Shown here: one piece after another, positions 8,046 to 15,505 of the stretch
Layout of the letters: each line of letters opens with the position of its first letter
Position numbering within the stretch: position 1 is the first letter of the stretch
DNA from: a virus
DNA: 22,286 nucleotides
Reading direction: 5' to 3' (one strand)
IMG/VR virus record: IMGVR_UViG_3300045010_000113
Span: 1-22,286 of that record
Position numbers and translations under genes: made by a program
The notes under the pieces: model-generated
What the model was told of the DNA's origin: nothing
What the model saw: the letters and a program-made list of their open reading frames with translations, nothing else
Databases searched by the model: none

Positions 8046-8330
8046 ATGAAGATTGCTCTGAGCGTTGAGTTCATCAACGGCGACAAGGCCGATGTTGATG
8101 CGGCGTTCCCGGATTTCGTCGGCTTTGAGCGTACATGGAATCGGAGTGTGGCTCGCCTCGACTCAGACCTCCGGCTCACGGATCTCGCATGGCTTGCGTG
8201 GTCTGCTTTGACTCGAACGAAACAGACTGCGCTGCGTTTTGACCCGGATTGGATCAGCACGGTTGTCTCATGCGCCCCCCGAGAGGCGGCTGACCCCGGC
8301 CCTTTGGCTCAGAGTCAGCCACCTACCTGA
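8046..8330 (+). CDS. Tail assembly chaperone, short product (gpG-like)
   Basis: This is probably the unshifted tail assembly chaperone, which helps the tube polymerise around the tape measure. The 94-residue product has a small domain (SVEFINGDKADVDAAFPDFV), followed by RLTDLAWLAWSALTRTKQT, a typical helical stretch of actinophage G-type chaperones. The ending is an unstructured tail. The start follows a GAGGAG-type site. It lies between major tail protein and tape measure, where lambda G/GT and its analogues lie. Near its end (8300-8306) the message carries an in-phase slippery heptamer that yields the longer product described in the next entry. Confidence 0.83.
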   Translation: MKIALSVEFINGDKADVDAAFPDFVGFERTWNRSVARLDSDLRLTDLAWLAWSALTRTKQTALRFDPDWISTVVSCAPREAADPGPLAQSQPPT

Positions 8331-8449
8331 TCGCGGCTCTGGCCTGTGAAACGGGGATAGCACCGCTCGATCTCCTCGATTCGGGTGATGCGATGATCAG
8401 AGAGATGTGGGCTTACCTGCGGTGGAAAGCAGAGAGGATGCGCCGCTGA
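8046..8449 (+). CDS. Tail assembly chaperone, -1 frameshift fusion (gpGT-like)
   Basis: The frameshifted form uses the first 87 codons of the chaperone, slips back one base on CCT TTG (8301-8306) to CCC TTT, and continues from 8306 in the -1 frame. It adds 47 residues (GSESATYLIAALACETGIAP, then a helix ending in YLRWKAERMRR) and stops at TGA 8447-8449, for 134 residues in all. The downstream frame is open only after a TGA at 8291-8293, has no early start codon or ribosome binding site, and its first ATG is at 8393. Frameshifting is therefore the natural way to express it. The heptamer fits the X XXY YYZ rule exactly and is in the correct phase. Confidence 0.8.
8288..8320 (+). promoter_or_regulatory. 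Programmed -1 frameshift site (CCCTTTG) inside an inverted repeat
   Basis: The slippery heptamer C CCT TTG lies at 8300-8306 in the chaperone frame. GGCTGAC (8288-8294) and GTCAGCC (8314-8320) form a perfect 7-bp inverted repeat around it, leaving a 19-base loop that contains the heptamer. Classic stimulators lie downstream of the slip site rather than around it, so the pairing may be chance or may act before the ribosome arrives. A run of six C at 8275-8280 lies upstream, but a -1 slip there would meet the TGA at 8291, so it is not the productive site. Confidence 0.75.
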
Positions 8450-8465
8450 TACCATCGGAGTGATC

Positions 8466-9071
8466 ATGGCTGCACTGACTCAGATTGACGGCATCAAGAA
8501 GGTTCTGCAGGAACTCTATTATCTCGATAGGTCGCTCCATAAGGCGATCACGGGGAGGATGCGAACGGCGGCGCAACCCATCGCGGACTATGTAGGTTCT
8601 CTGTTCCCCGAGTCGGATGCTCTGAGCGGATGGCAGGGCTCGGCCCCCGGGCAGAGAACCGCAGGAGGGTTCCCCAAATACTACGGTCCTTCGGCCCGGA
8701 AAGGAATCAAGGTCAGAACGGGCGGCAGAACGAATCGGGCGACGGGAATGGCCCCCATCGTCAAACTTGTTCAGACCGACCCAGCAGGAGCCATCTTCGA
8801 CATCTCGGGCCGCTCCTCCTCCGGCAAGCATCCGAGCTTCATCCCGAACCTCCGAGGGAAACAGGGGGAGGCATCGAGGGCGATGTGGCCCGGGGTTCTC
8901 TCCAAGTTCCCAGCCATCGAGAGCGAGATCAGGGCCGCAATCGCGGAGGCAGAGAAAGTCGTGAACGAGTCGCTGGCTGCAGGCGCAGAGTCTCGCACGG
9001 CGAAACAGTCTGCGTTCGCATCCGCCCGGGTACGCACATCGCTCGGCAGGTTCGGATCGCGAGGAATCTGA
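8466..9071 (+). CDS. Basic tail or neck protein (HK97 gp10-like)
   Basis: This is a 201-residue basic protein. The N-terminal helix (QIDGIKKVLQELYYLDRSLH) leads into a segment with RMRTAAQPIADYVGSLFPES. A Gly- and Arg-rich middle (RKGIKVRTGGRTNRATG) is followed by VKLVQTDPAGAIFDISGRSS. The conserved-looking ending includes MWPGVLSKFPAIESEIRAAI. This arrangement recalls HK97 gp10-type neck or minor tail proteins. Those usually lie before the tail terminator, whereas this gene lies between the chaperone and the tape measure. ATG 8466 is favoured over GTG 8460 because GGAG at 8457-8460 then sits five bases upstream. A structural role is likely; the exact one is open. Confidence 0.65.
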   Translation: MAALTQIDGIKKVLQELYYLDRSLHKAITGRMRTAAQPIADYVGSLFPESDALSGWQGSAPGQRTAGGFPKYYGPSARKGIKVRTGGRTNRATGMAPIVKLVQTDPAGAIFDISGRSSSGKHPSFIPNLRGKQGEASRAMWPGVLSKFPAIESEIRAAIAEAEKVVNESLAAGAESRTAKQSAFASARVRTSLGRFGSRGI

Positions 9072-9072
9072 A

Positions 9073-11811
9073 ATGGCAGTTGTCGTTCCGATCATCTCTA
9101 CCTTCGATGCGAAGGGGATAGATCGCGCAATCCGCGACTTCAAGCGGTTGGAGTCTGGCTCAGACAAGGCGGCGTTCGGACTGCTCAACGCAGACAAGGC
9201 GGCAAGATCTCTCGTTGCAGGACTGGCGAAGATCTCGGCAATCGCCATCGGGGCGGCTGCAGTCATCGGAAAGAACCTCGTTGATGCGGCCTCTGCATTG
9301 GAGGAGTCGCAGAGCAAGGTCAATGTGGTGTTCGGAGACTCTGTAGGCATCATCGAGGACTTCGCAGCCAAGAGCGCAGTCAGCGCAGGCATCTCCAAAC
9401 AGGCGGCTCTGGAGGCTGCAGGAACTTACGGCAACCTGTTCCAAGCGTTCGGGGTCGGCAGAGAGCAGGCCGCGAACATGAGCGTGACGCTCGTGCAGTT
9501 GGCATCGGATCTCGCGTCGTTCAACAACACCAGCGTCGAGGATGCGATCCAAGCCCTCCGCTCGGGGCTCTCCGGGGAGACTGAGCCGTTGAAACGGTTC
9601 GGAGTCGCCCTCAACGATGTTCGCCTGAAGCAGGAGGCTCTCAACCTCGGACTTTACAGCGGCAAGGGCAACCTCGATGTGGCCGCGAAATCTCAGGCTG
9701 CATACGCCCTGATCCTGAAGGACACCGCTCTTGCTCAGGGAGACTTTGCGCGAACCTCGGATGGGGCCGCGAACCAGCAGCGCATCCTCGCAGCGCAGTT
9801 CCAGAACATCAGGGCGGAGATCGGCACGGCCCTCCTGCCTGTGTTCAAGGCGATGCTCTCGTTCATAAATGAATCCATCCTCCCCGTGCTGCAGCAGTTC
9901 GCAAACCTGCTCGGAGAGCGAGGAGCCGGGGCTGCGTTCAAGTTCTTGGGCCAATCGGTTCTCAACTTTACTTCCAACCTCGGCCCGATGGGAACCGCCA
10001 TCCTCGCAGTCGCCGGGGCTCTGGTGACTCTCCGGGCCGCAGCAGTCGCCTACACGGTGGCGGCGAATGCGGCGAAACTTGCGAACATCGCCTTCGGAGT
10101 GTCGTTCGCGGCAACCCCTTTCGGTCTGATCGCGGCTGCAATCGCGGCAGTCATCGCGATCATCGTGATCCTCTCCGTGCGATTCGAGGGATTCCGCAAA
10201 GTGGCGATTGCTGCGATAAATGTCGTAATCAAGGCGTTTGAGTTGCTGGTGAACGCAATCATCGGTGTGGTGAACTCGTTCATCGCGTGGAACAATGTGT
10301 TCCTCAAAGTGTTCCGTTTCTTCGGGGCAAACCTCAAAGATGTGACGCTGCTTAGCACCGTTTCGTTCGGCAAGATCGGGGATGCCGCCGAGGATGCCGG
10401 AGGGAGGGCTAATATCGCACTCTCCAGGTTCGATGTTGCGGAGACTGCGAGGTTTCGGCGGCGCATCGCTCAGTATCAGGAGGAGAAGAAGCAGCAGGAG
10501 GAAACGTTTACGGGAGGGGCTGCGAAGGTCAAGACTGCTGCTGAGATGCTGAAGGAATACACCGCAGCCCTGCGAGGCGTGACCTCCCAGCAGAAGGATT
10601 TGACGGAAGCGAGCGCAGCGACAGCGGAGGCTCAGAGAGCCCTCGGGAACGCCACTGAGGGGGTCAGGGTCGCCCAAGCGCAGTTCAACCTCGTGACTCA
10701 GGGCTACCCCAGAGAGTCGAAGAAGGCGCAGGAGGCGACTCGGGCTTTAGAGGATGCCAATAGGCGGCTCAGGGATAGCAACCTCTCGCAGGCTGATGCT
10801 TTGCGGAGAGTCACGCAGGCTGAGCAGGCTCTCGCGGCCCTCCGGGCGATCAAGGCAGACCCGGAGGCAGTCGCCAAAGCGGAGAGGAACCTCTCGCGAT
10901 CCAAGTTCGATGTGGAGGAAGCGGCGTTCCGGGTCGCTGAGGCAGAGAAGGAACTCGCTGATCTCCGGGGGAGCCCAGAGGCCTCGGCAGTTGAGATTCG
11001 CAGAGCCGAGATTGCGTTGGAAGAGGCCAAGTTCAGGGTTGCCGAGGCAACGCTGGGGGTCAAAGATGCGGAAGGGGCTCTCGCCGCTGAGCGCAACAAA
11101 TCGGCCACCGCCGAGGAGTTGGCTGAGGCCGAGAGGGATCTGGATGCAGCCAAGCGAGGAGTTGAGGATGCCATTCGCGATCAGAAGGATGCAACGGTTG
11201 AGCAGGCGGCTGCTCAGGCCTATCTCAACGAGGTGCTGAACGGAGCGAAGGAGGGGTCCGATGCCTACAGGGCGGCCCTCGATGATCTGAACGAAGCCAA
11301 GAAACGTGAGCAGGAAGCCATCGACGCTGTTGCAGAGGCGTTCGAGAGGGAGAGGGATGCGTTGCTCTCCCTGATCGAGGCCCAGAAAGAACTCAACGCC
11401 CTGAAACGGCAGACTCCATCGGAGATCATCTCTCGGGCTGAGGATAGGATCGCGGCGCAGCAGGGGGCTGCTCTCCCATCGCAGGTCGCCGCAGCCGCAG
11501 CCGCAGCCGCTCAGGCTGCTGCTGCAGCAGCAGCGGCGTTGCTCAGCCCTCTCGGATTTGGCCCTGTCGCTGAGTTCGCCTCCGGCGGCATCGTGACTCG
11601 CCCGACCATCGGACTCGTTGGAGAGGCAGGCCCGGAGGCGATCATCCCCCTGAGAGATGCCGCTGGGATGGGGGCGATCCACATCACAGTCAATGCCGGG
11701 ATGGGGGCGAACGGCCCGGAGATCGGGGATGCCATCGTTGAGGCCCTCCGCAAATGGCAGTTCCGCAACGGAGCCCTAGTCGGCGCAGCCCAACCCCTGA
11801 AGGTCGCCTGA
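9073..11811 (+). CDS. Tape measure protein
   Basis: This is probably the tape measure, which fixes tail length and may take part in DNA delivery. The 912-residue chain is the longest in the window. Residues 75-230 hold the conserved tape-measure core (ALEESQSKVNVVFGDSVG and VEDAIQALRSGLSGETEPLK). Residues about 300-400 contain several hydrophobic stretches (AAIAAVIAIIVILSV and others) able to span a membrane. Residues about 480-790 are a long charged coiled coil with imperfect repeats. Near 806-822 are two runs of eight alanines, and the C terminus has the typical FASGGIVTRPTIGLVGEAGP followed by EAIIPL. By the usual 0.15 nm per residue rule the tail would be about 135 nm. The next gene overlaps the stop by one base. 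Confidence 0.93.
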   Translation: MAVVVPIISTFDAKGIDRAIRDFKRLESGSDKAAFGLLNADKAARSLVAGLAKISAIAIGAAAVIGKNLVDAASALEESQSKVNVVFGDSVGIIEDFAAKSAVSAGISKQAALEAAGTYGNLFQAFGVGREQAANMSVTLVQLASDLASFNNTSVEDAIQALRSGLSGETEPLKRFGVALNDVRLKQEALNLGLYSGKGNLDVAAKSQAAYALILKDTALAQGDFARTSDGAANQQRILAAQFQNIRAEIGTALLPVFKAMLSFINESILPVLQQFANLLGERGAGAAFKFLGQSVLNFTSNLGPMGTAILAVAGALVTLRAAAVAYTVAANAAKLANIAFGVSFAATPFGLIAAAIAAVIAIIVILSVRFEGFRKVAIAAINVVIKAFELLVNAIIGVVNSFIAWNNVFLKVFRFFGANLKDVTLLSTVSFGKIGDAAEDAGGRANIALSRFDVAETARFRRRIAQYQEEKKQQEETFTGGAAKVKTAAEMLKEYTAALRGVTSQQKDLTEASAATAEAQRALGNATEGVRVAQAQFNLVTQGYPRESKKAQEATRALEDANRRLRDSNLSQADALRRVTQAEQALAALRAIKADPEAVAKAERNLSRSKFDVEEAAFRVAEAEKELADLRGSPEASAVEIRRAEIALEEAKFRVAEATLGVKDAEGALAAERNKSATAEELAEAERDLDAAKRGVEDAIRDQKDATVEQAAAQAYLNEVLNGAKEGSDAYRAALDDLNEAKKREQEAIDAVAEAFERERDALLSLIEAQKELNALKRQTPSEIISRAEDRIAAQQGAALPSQVAAAAAAAAQAAAAAAAALLSPLGFGPVAEFASGGIVTRPTIGLVGEAGPEAIIPLRDAAGMGAIHITVNAGMGANGPEIGDAIVEALRKWQFRNGALVGAAQPLKVA

Positions 11812-13070
11812 TGGCCTCAACTCTGCCGTGGGGCGAGCAGATCGAGATCCTCGCGGAGGTCGGTTTTGTTGTTCGGGAGTTCACGCTCAACTCGTCTACC
11901 CTCAACGGCTCCGATGTGCTCAATGGAACACTGGAGGGCCTCGACATAGCACCGTATGTTCAGGAGGCCCGAATCTCTCGCGGCAGACAGGATCAACTCT
12001 CCTCCTTCTCGGCAGGCTCCCTCTCGCTGAAACTGCTGAATAATGATCGCCGGTTCGATCCCTTGAATCAGGACTCGCCCTATTGGTCTGCGGCTGCAGG
12101 TCGCTCAGGAGTGGTCCCCCGAAGGAAGGTGTCGGTCTCCGCCGATGGGGAGCCTCTGTTCGTTGGCCGAATCGTTGATGTGGATGTGCAGTATCAACCT
12201 GCCCCCTCCGAGCAGGATCGCTCAACAGCGGTTCTGACCTGCGCCGATGAGTTTCAGATTCTCGCCAGAACGGCAACAGTGACCGCCGTGACCCCCTCAG
12301 CCGAACTCTCGGGGGCGAGAGTCTCATTCCTGCTCGATCTCCCAGAGATCTCGTTCCCGGCGACCCGAGACATAGATTCAGGGGTGGCCAGCCTCGGCTC
12401 CTATGAGATCAAGGAGAACACAAACGCTCTGACCTATCTCCAGAGCATCGCTCAGGCGGAGCAGGGCCTCTGCTTCATCGCCCGGGGCGGAGATCTCACG
12501 TTCCTCGACAGAACAGGCACCTCATTCTCCAACCCTGTAGAGTCGTTCTCAGACTCAGGCATAGGCATCCCCTATCAGACCCTTTCGATTCGCTACGGCT
12601 CAGAAATCCTGTTCAACAAAGTTGTGGTCACCCCAGAGGGGGGCTCCCCCCAGACTGCGGATGATGAGGCCTCCCAAGCCGAGTTCGGCATCCAAACCCT
12701 GACGCTCTCTGACTCGCTGCTCGGCTCCGAGGCGCAAGCCCTGACCCTCGCGAATGACCTCATCGAGCAGTTCGCTCAACCTGAATACCGATTCGATGCC
12801 ATGAGCGTGATCCTGAACGACAAATCGGAGGCTGATCGAGTCGCCATCCTCGGGCTGGAGATCGGAGACCAAATCGTGATCAACCGCACGTTCGCATCAG
12901 GCTCCCCTCTGGAGGTCTCGGACACCTATCGGATACAGAGCATCTCCCATCAGATAACGCCCGGGGCGCATACGGTTGCAATCGGCCTCGCATGGATTCC
13001 CATCGTCTTTCAGTTCGTCCTCAACGACTCGGAGTTCGGGGTCCTCGATGCAGACAACGCACTCGTCTGA
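11811..13070 (+). CDS. Large minor tail protein (tail tip or hub)
   Basis: This 419-residue protein is the only large gene between the tape measure and the fibre region, so it probably forms much of the tail tip. The sequence includes VQEARISRGRQDQLSSFSAG and SLSLKLLNNDRRFDPLNQDS, a pattern common to tail-tip proteins that define how far the virion tube extends (an early strand pair, then LxLxNxDGRFDP). Later parts (ENTNALTYLQSIAQAEQGLC and FLDRTG) look like hub proteins of actinophages. ATG 11811 overlaps the tape measure stop as TGATG. The longer frame from GTG 11754 lies inside the tape measure and is not used. No enzymatic motif is seen. Confidence 0.8.
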   Translation: MASTLPWGEQIEILAEVGFVVREFTLNSSTLNGSDVLNGTLEGLDIAPYVQEARISRGRQDQLSSFSAGSLSLKLLNNDRRFDPLNQDSPYWSAAAGRSGVVPRRKVSVSADGEPLFVGRIVDVDVQYQPAPSEQDRSTAVLTCADEFQILARTATVTAVTPSAELSGARVSFLLDLPEISFPATRDIDSGVASLGSYEIKENTNALTYLQSIAQAEQGLCFIARGGDLTFLDRTGTSFSNPVESFSDSGIGIPYQTLSIRYGSEILFNKVVVTPEGGSPQTADDEASQAEFGIQTLTLSDSLLGSEAQALTLANDLIEQFAQPEYRFDAMSVILNDKSEADRVAILGLEIGDQIVINRTFASGSPLEVSDTYRIQSISHQITPGAHTVAIGLAWIPIVFQFVLNDSEFGVLDADNALV

Positions 13071-13088
13071 GCAGTAGGATGCTCGGGT

Positions 13089-13367
13089 ATGGCAGGCGCA
13101 GGCGCACTCCTCTTCACATCCGGGCAGGTGCTCACAGCCCAACAGGTCAACACTTTCTTGATGGATCAATCCATCATGCGGTTCGCAACCACTGCGGCTA
13201 GAGATGCAGCGTTCGGCGGAGCCGGGGAGCCGACTCTGGCAGAAGGTATGTTCGCCTACATTGATGCAGACGATTCCCTCTACGTCTACTCCGGTTCTTC
13301 TTGGTCGAAGTATGGGCTCGTGAATGACTCCGATCAACTCGTTCTTGCGGCATCCCTCTTCTCATAA
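13089..13367 (+). CDS. Small tail-tip protein
   Basis: This 92-residue protein starts MAGAGALLFTSGQVLTAQQV, followed by NTFLMDQSIMRFATTAARDA, a pattern recurring in small tail proteins of actinophages. The second half (AEGMFAYIDADDSLYVYSGS and SWSKYG) is beta-rich with aromatic residues and resembles a short fibre or adhesin motif in which a label-like strand pair is displayed. An AGGA site at 13076-13079 lies nine bases before the ATG. It lies between the tail-tip protein and other fibre-region genes. A structural tail role is inferred; no enzyme motif is present. Confidence 0.7.
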   Translation: MAGAGALLFTSGQVLTAQQVNTFLMDQSIMRFATTAARDAAFGGAGEPTLAEGMFAYIDADDSLYVYSGSSWSKYGLVNDSDQLVLAASLFS

Positions 13368-13376
13368 GGAGACCTC

Positions 13377-13739
13377 ATGGCGACATACAGCAAGATCCAT
13401 CTCTCGGGCTCGACCGATGGGAAACTGATCAAGGTCGCCGCAACGGCGACGGCTGGAACGACAATCCATACCGGATCTTCAACCGCCACGACCTACGACG
13501 AAATCTGGCTGTATGCCGTGAACTCGGATGCGACTGATCGCAAACTGACGATCGAGTTCGGCGGCACATCATCCCCGGATGATCTCATCGAGCAGACGAT
13601 CACCGCCGAATCGGGTCTGCTTCTCGTCGTGCCGGGTCTCGTGATCAAGGGCAACGCGACTGCGCTCGTCGTGCGTGCGTTCGCCGCTACTGCGAATGTG
13701 GTGATGGTCGGCGGTTATGTGAACCGCATCACCGCCTAG
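13377..13739 (+). CDS. Small beta-rich tail protein
   Basis: This is a 120-residue protein with a strong ribosome binding site (AAGGAG just before the ATG at 13377). The sequence is mostly beta strands: KIHLSGSTDGKLIKVAATAT, then HTGSSTATTYDEIWLYAVNS, and SGLLLVVPGLVIKGNATALV near the end. This looks like a jelly-roll or Ig-like structural unit. It has no catalytic motif and no membrane segment. Position next to the Gly-rich fibre points to a tail or fibre attachment role. The closest type I know is the family of short structural proteins encoded beside fibres in aquatic phages, but this is by resemblance only. Confidence 0.68.
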   Translation: MATYSKIHLSGSTDGKLIKVAATATAGTTIHTGSSTATTYDEIWLYAVNSDATDRKLTIEFGGTSSPDDLIEQTITAESGLLLVVPGLVIKGNATALVVRAFAATANVVMVGGYVNRITA

Positions 13740-13749
13740 GCGGCGACTG

Positions 13750-14556
13750 ATGCGTTTCGGTGAGCGCACTCGTTCGGGTACGAAGGTAAGCGGCTGGACT
13801 CAGCGTGATGTTGGCAAGCAGACGCTCGCCGTCGAGTTCCTGCTGGTCGGTGGCGGCGGTGGCGGCGGTTGCGGCGGAGGCGGAGCCAGCCCCGGCGGAG
13901 GCGGTGCGGGCGGGTTCGTGACGGGTAGCGGCATCATCGGCAAGACGACCTACACGGTGAAAGTCGGTGCAGCAGGAGCGGCGGCTACACAAAGCACAGC
14001 AGCAGGCGGCAACAACGGCAGCAACGGCACAGCGTCATCGTTCATCTCGTCTGCCAACGGCGGAGGCGGCGGCGCAGGAGCGGACGGCACCGTCGCCGTG
14101 AATGGTCAAGTCGGCGGTTCGGGCGGCGGTGGAGGCTCGAACGGTGGCGCAGGCGGTAGCGGTGTCTCAGGCGAAGGCAACAACGGAGCAGCAGCAGTCG
14201 GATTCACGGGCGGAGGCGGCGGCGGCAAAGGCAGCGCAGCCTCCGGCTCCACAGGCGGCAGCGGCTCGACCAACGACTTCACCGGTGCCAGCATCTCTTA
14301 CTCGGCTGGCGGCAACGCCAACGGAGGAGCGTCAGGTGCGGCGAACACGGGCAACGGCGGGCAAGGAAGCGACGCCGACACAGGCTCGACCGCAGGCGCA
14401 GGCGGCTCAGGCATCGTCATCATCCGCTATCTGACGAGCGACGCAACAGGCTTGACGGTGAGCGCAAGCGGCGCAACATCACCGACACCAACAGACGCAG
14501 GCGGCGGCTATTCGTATTTTCAGTTCAACGGCTCAGGAAGTTTGACGGTGGCGTAA
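13750..14556 (+). CDS. Glycine-rich tail fibre or adhesin
   Basis: This is probably a receptor-binding tail protein. It has 268 residues. After a short start (about 1-32), residues 33-215 are dominated by Gly runs (LLVGGGGGGG, GGGGAGADG, GGQGSDADTG), the polyglycine II helix type of adhesin tip seen in many aquatic phages. The end has GGSGIVIIRYLTSDATG, a conserved closing strand, then GGGYSYFQFNGSGSLTVA. The Gly codons are mostly GGC and GGA, and the gene has no GATC site. Its start lies nine bases after an AGG that overlaps the previous stop. The stop overlaps the next start as TAATG, and the next gene is the companion typical of such fibres. Confidence 0.82.
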   Translation: MRFGERTRSGTKVSGWTQRDVGKQTLAVEFLLVGGGGGGGCGGGGASPGGGGAGGFVTGSGIIGKTTYTVKVGAAGAAATQSTAAGGNNGSNGTASSFISSANGGGGGAGADGTVAVNGQVGGSGGGGGSNGGAGGSGVSGEGNNGAAAVGFTGGGGGGKGSAASGSTGGSGSTNDFTGASISYSAGGNANGGASGAANTGNGGQGSDADTGSTAGAGGSGIVIIRYLTSDATGLTVSASGATSPTPTDAGGGYSYFQFNGSGSLTVA

Positions 14557-14816
14557 TGGCACACTTCGCAAAGATTGAGAACGGTGTGGTGCGTGAAGTC
14601 ATCGTCATCGGCAACGACGATTGCGGCGGCGGCGACTTCCCCGAAAGCGAAGCCGCAGGTCAGGCGTTCATCGCCAGCATCGGACTATCGGGCGAATGGC
14701 GGCAGTGTAGTTATTCAGGGCGGTTTCGTCAGAAGTACGCAGGCATCGGTGATACCTATGATGCGGCGAACGATGTGTTCGTATCACCGACACCGACTGG
14801 AGAACAAGATGCCTAG
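14556..14816 (+). CDS. Tail fibre companion protein
   Basis: This is an 86-residue protein of a recognisable kind: MAHFAKIENGVVREVIVIGN at the start, and WRQCSYSGRFRQKYAGIGDT followed by YDAANDVFVSP at the end. Proteins with this MAHFAKI...QTSYNG...YAGIGYTYD pattern are very common beside tail fibres of marine and freshwater phages. They are generally taken as fibre accessory or assembly proteins, though the function is not proven. Its ATG overlaps the fibre stop (TAATG), so the two are translationally coupled. The last codons overlap the holin-like start by eight bases. The family pattern is clear; the role is inferred. Confidence 0.78.
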   Translation: MAHFAKIENGVVREVIVIGNDDCGGGDFPESEAAGQAFIASIGLSGEWRQCSYSGRFRQKYAGIGDTYDAANDVFVSPTPTGEQDA

Positions 14817-15018
14817 CCTCACCCGGCAACAGAAGGCCGCCCTCGCCTCCTACCTGCGCTCCGCCCTCGCCGCCGTGCTCGCCGTCCTCGCCACCGGCAA
14901 CTACGCACCCGAGGACATCGGCAAGGCGGCGGTCGCCGCGATCCTGCCGCCACTCATTCGGTGGGCGAACCCTAACGATCGGGCGTTCGGCAGAGGATCA
15001 TCGGATGACTCCCTCTAG
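14809..15018 (+). CDS. Holin-like membrane protein
   Basis: This is a 69-residue protein that probably makes lesions in the inner membrane so that the endolysin can act. It begins MPSLTRQQKAALASYLRSAL, followed by a hydrophobic Ala-Val-Leu stretch (about residues 13-28). A second, less hydrophobic segment (GKAAVAAILPPLIRWANP, about 37-54) and a polar tail follow. That fits a small one- or two-segment holin. GGAG at 14799-14802 lies six bases before ATG 14809. The stop overlaps the endolysin start by 14 bases, and that pairing is the main reason for the call. The longer reading frame starting at 14575 lies over the preceding gene and is not used. Confidence 0.72.
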   Translation: MPSLTRQQKAALASYLRSALAAVLAVLATGNYAPEDIGKAAVAAILPPLIRWANPNDRAFGRGSSDDSL

Positions 15019-15505
15019 GCCTGCTCGCAGATACACAGGAATCTCTGATGGGATCGGCCCGGGGGCTCGCCCGGGGCTTGTTGAGTTCGTTGCACAGATC
15101 GAGGCTCGGACTGATCGCGCCCTGTGGAACAACGGCACTTTTGCGAACCGCAAAGCCAGAGGAAAGGAGACCCTGAGCGTTCATGCCACAGGTAGGGCGG
15201 TTGATCTCTCCTACCGCAACATGAGGGATGGCAGAGGGAAGCCTGATGGAATCAGGGTTGCTCGCGAGTGGATGCGGCTGCTGACCTCTCGGGCAAACGA
15301 GTTCGGTTTGGAGGCCATCCTGGACTACCAGCCTGCCCCATACGGCAGAGGATGGCGATGCGATAGGGGCTCATGGATGCGATACGAGCAGCCGACGATC
15401 TTCGGGGCTCCGGGCGGCGATTGGTTTCATGTGGAACTGTCGCCTGCGATGAGCGACGATTCGCACGCCATGAGGACGGCTTTCGAGAGGCTGGAGGTCT
15501 GCTGA
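15005..15505 (+). CDS. Endolysin, peptidase M15-like
   Basis: This is probably the lysis enzyme that cuts cell-wall peptide links at the end of infection. The 166-residue chain contains a zinc peptidase core of the M15 or VanY type: H60 and D67 in SVHATGRAVDLS, and the terminal ligand H142 in GGDWFHVELS. These match the HxxxxxxD and WxH patterns of D-Ala-D-Ala and L-Ala-D-Glu peptidases. A conserved-looking LDYQPAPYGRGWR segment lies between them. The enzyme has no recognisable wall-binding domain and no signal peptide, so it should depend on a holin for export. It overlaps the holin-like gene on one side and the next membrane protein by one base (TGATG) on the other. Confidence 0.83.
   Translation: MTPSRPARRYTGISDGIGPGARPGLVEFVAQIEARTDRALWNNGTFANRKARGKETLSVHATGRAVDLSYRNMRDGRGKPDGIRVAREWMRLLTSRANEFGLEAILDYQPAPYGRGWRCDRGSWMRYEQPTIFGAPGGDWFHVELSPAMSDDSHAMRTAFERLEVC

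Noticed and set aside
8275-8280. Run of six C as an alternative frameshift site
   Set aside because: A -1 slip here reaches TGA at 8291-8293 within a few codons. The C CCT TTG heptamer lies beyond that stop and leads into the long downstream frame.
8397-9398. 333-residue minus-strand ORF
   Set aside because: It runs antisense to the neck protein and tape measure genes, has no ribosome binding site or recognisable domain, and arises because the real genes rarely use codons that give stops on the other strand.
9160-10677. 505-residue minus-strand ORF inside the tape measure gene
   Set aside because: It is antisense to a clear tape measure gene, with composition typical of a shadow frame (rich in Arg, Cys and Ser) and no motif.
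10747-11682. 311-residue minus-strand ORF opposite the coiled coil
   Set aside because: It is a shadow of the repetitive, stop-poor coding strand; no start signal or domain is visible.
13861-14440. GGC/GGA-rich repeats as a possible regulatory or CRISPR-like array
   Set aside because: They are codons of the polyglycine adhesin; there are no constant repeats with unique spacers.
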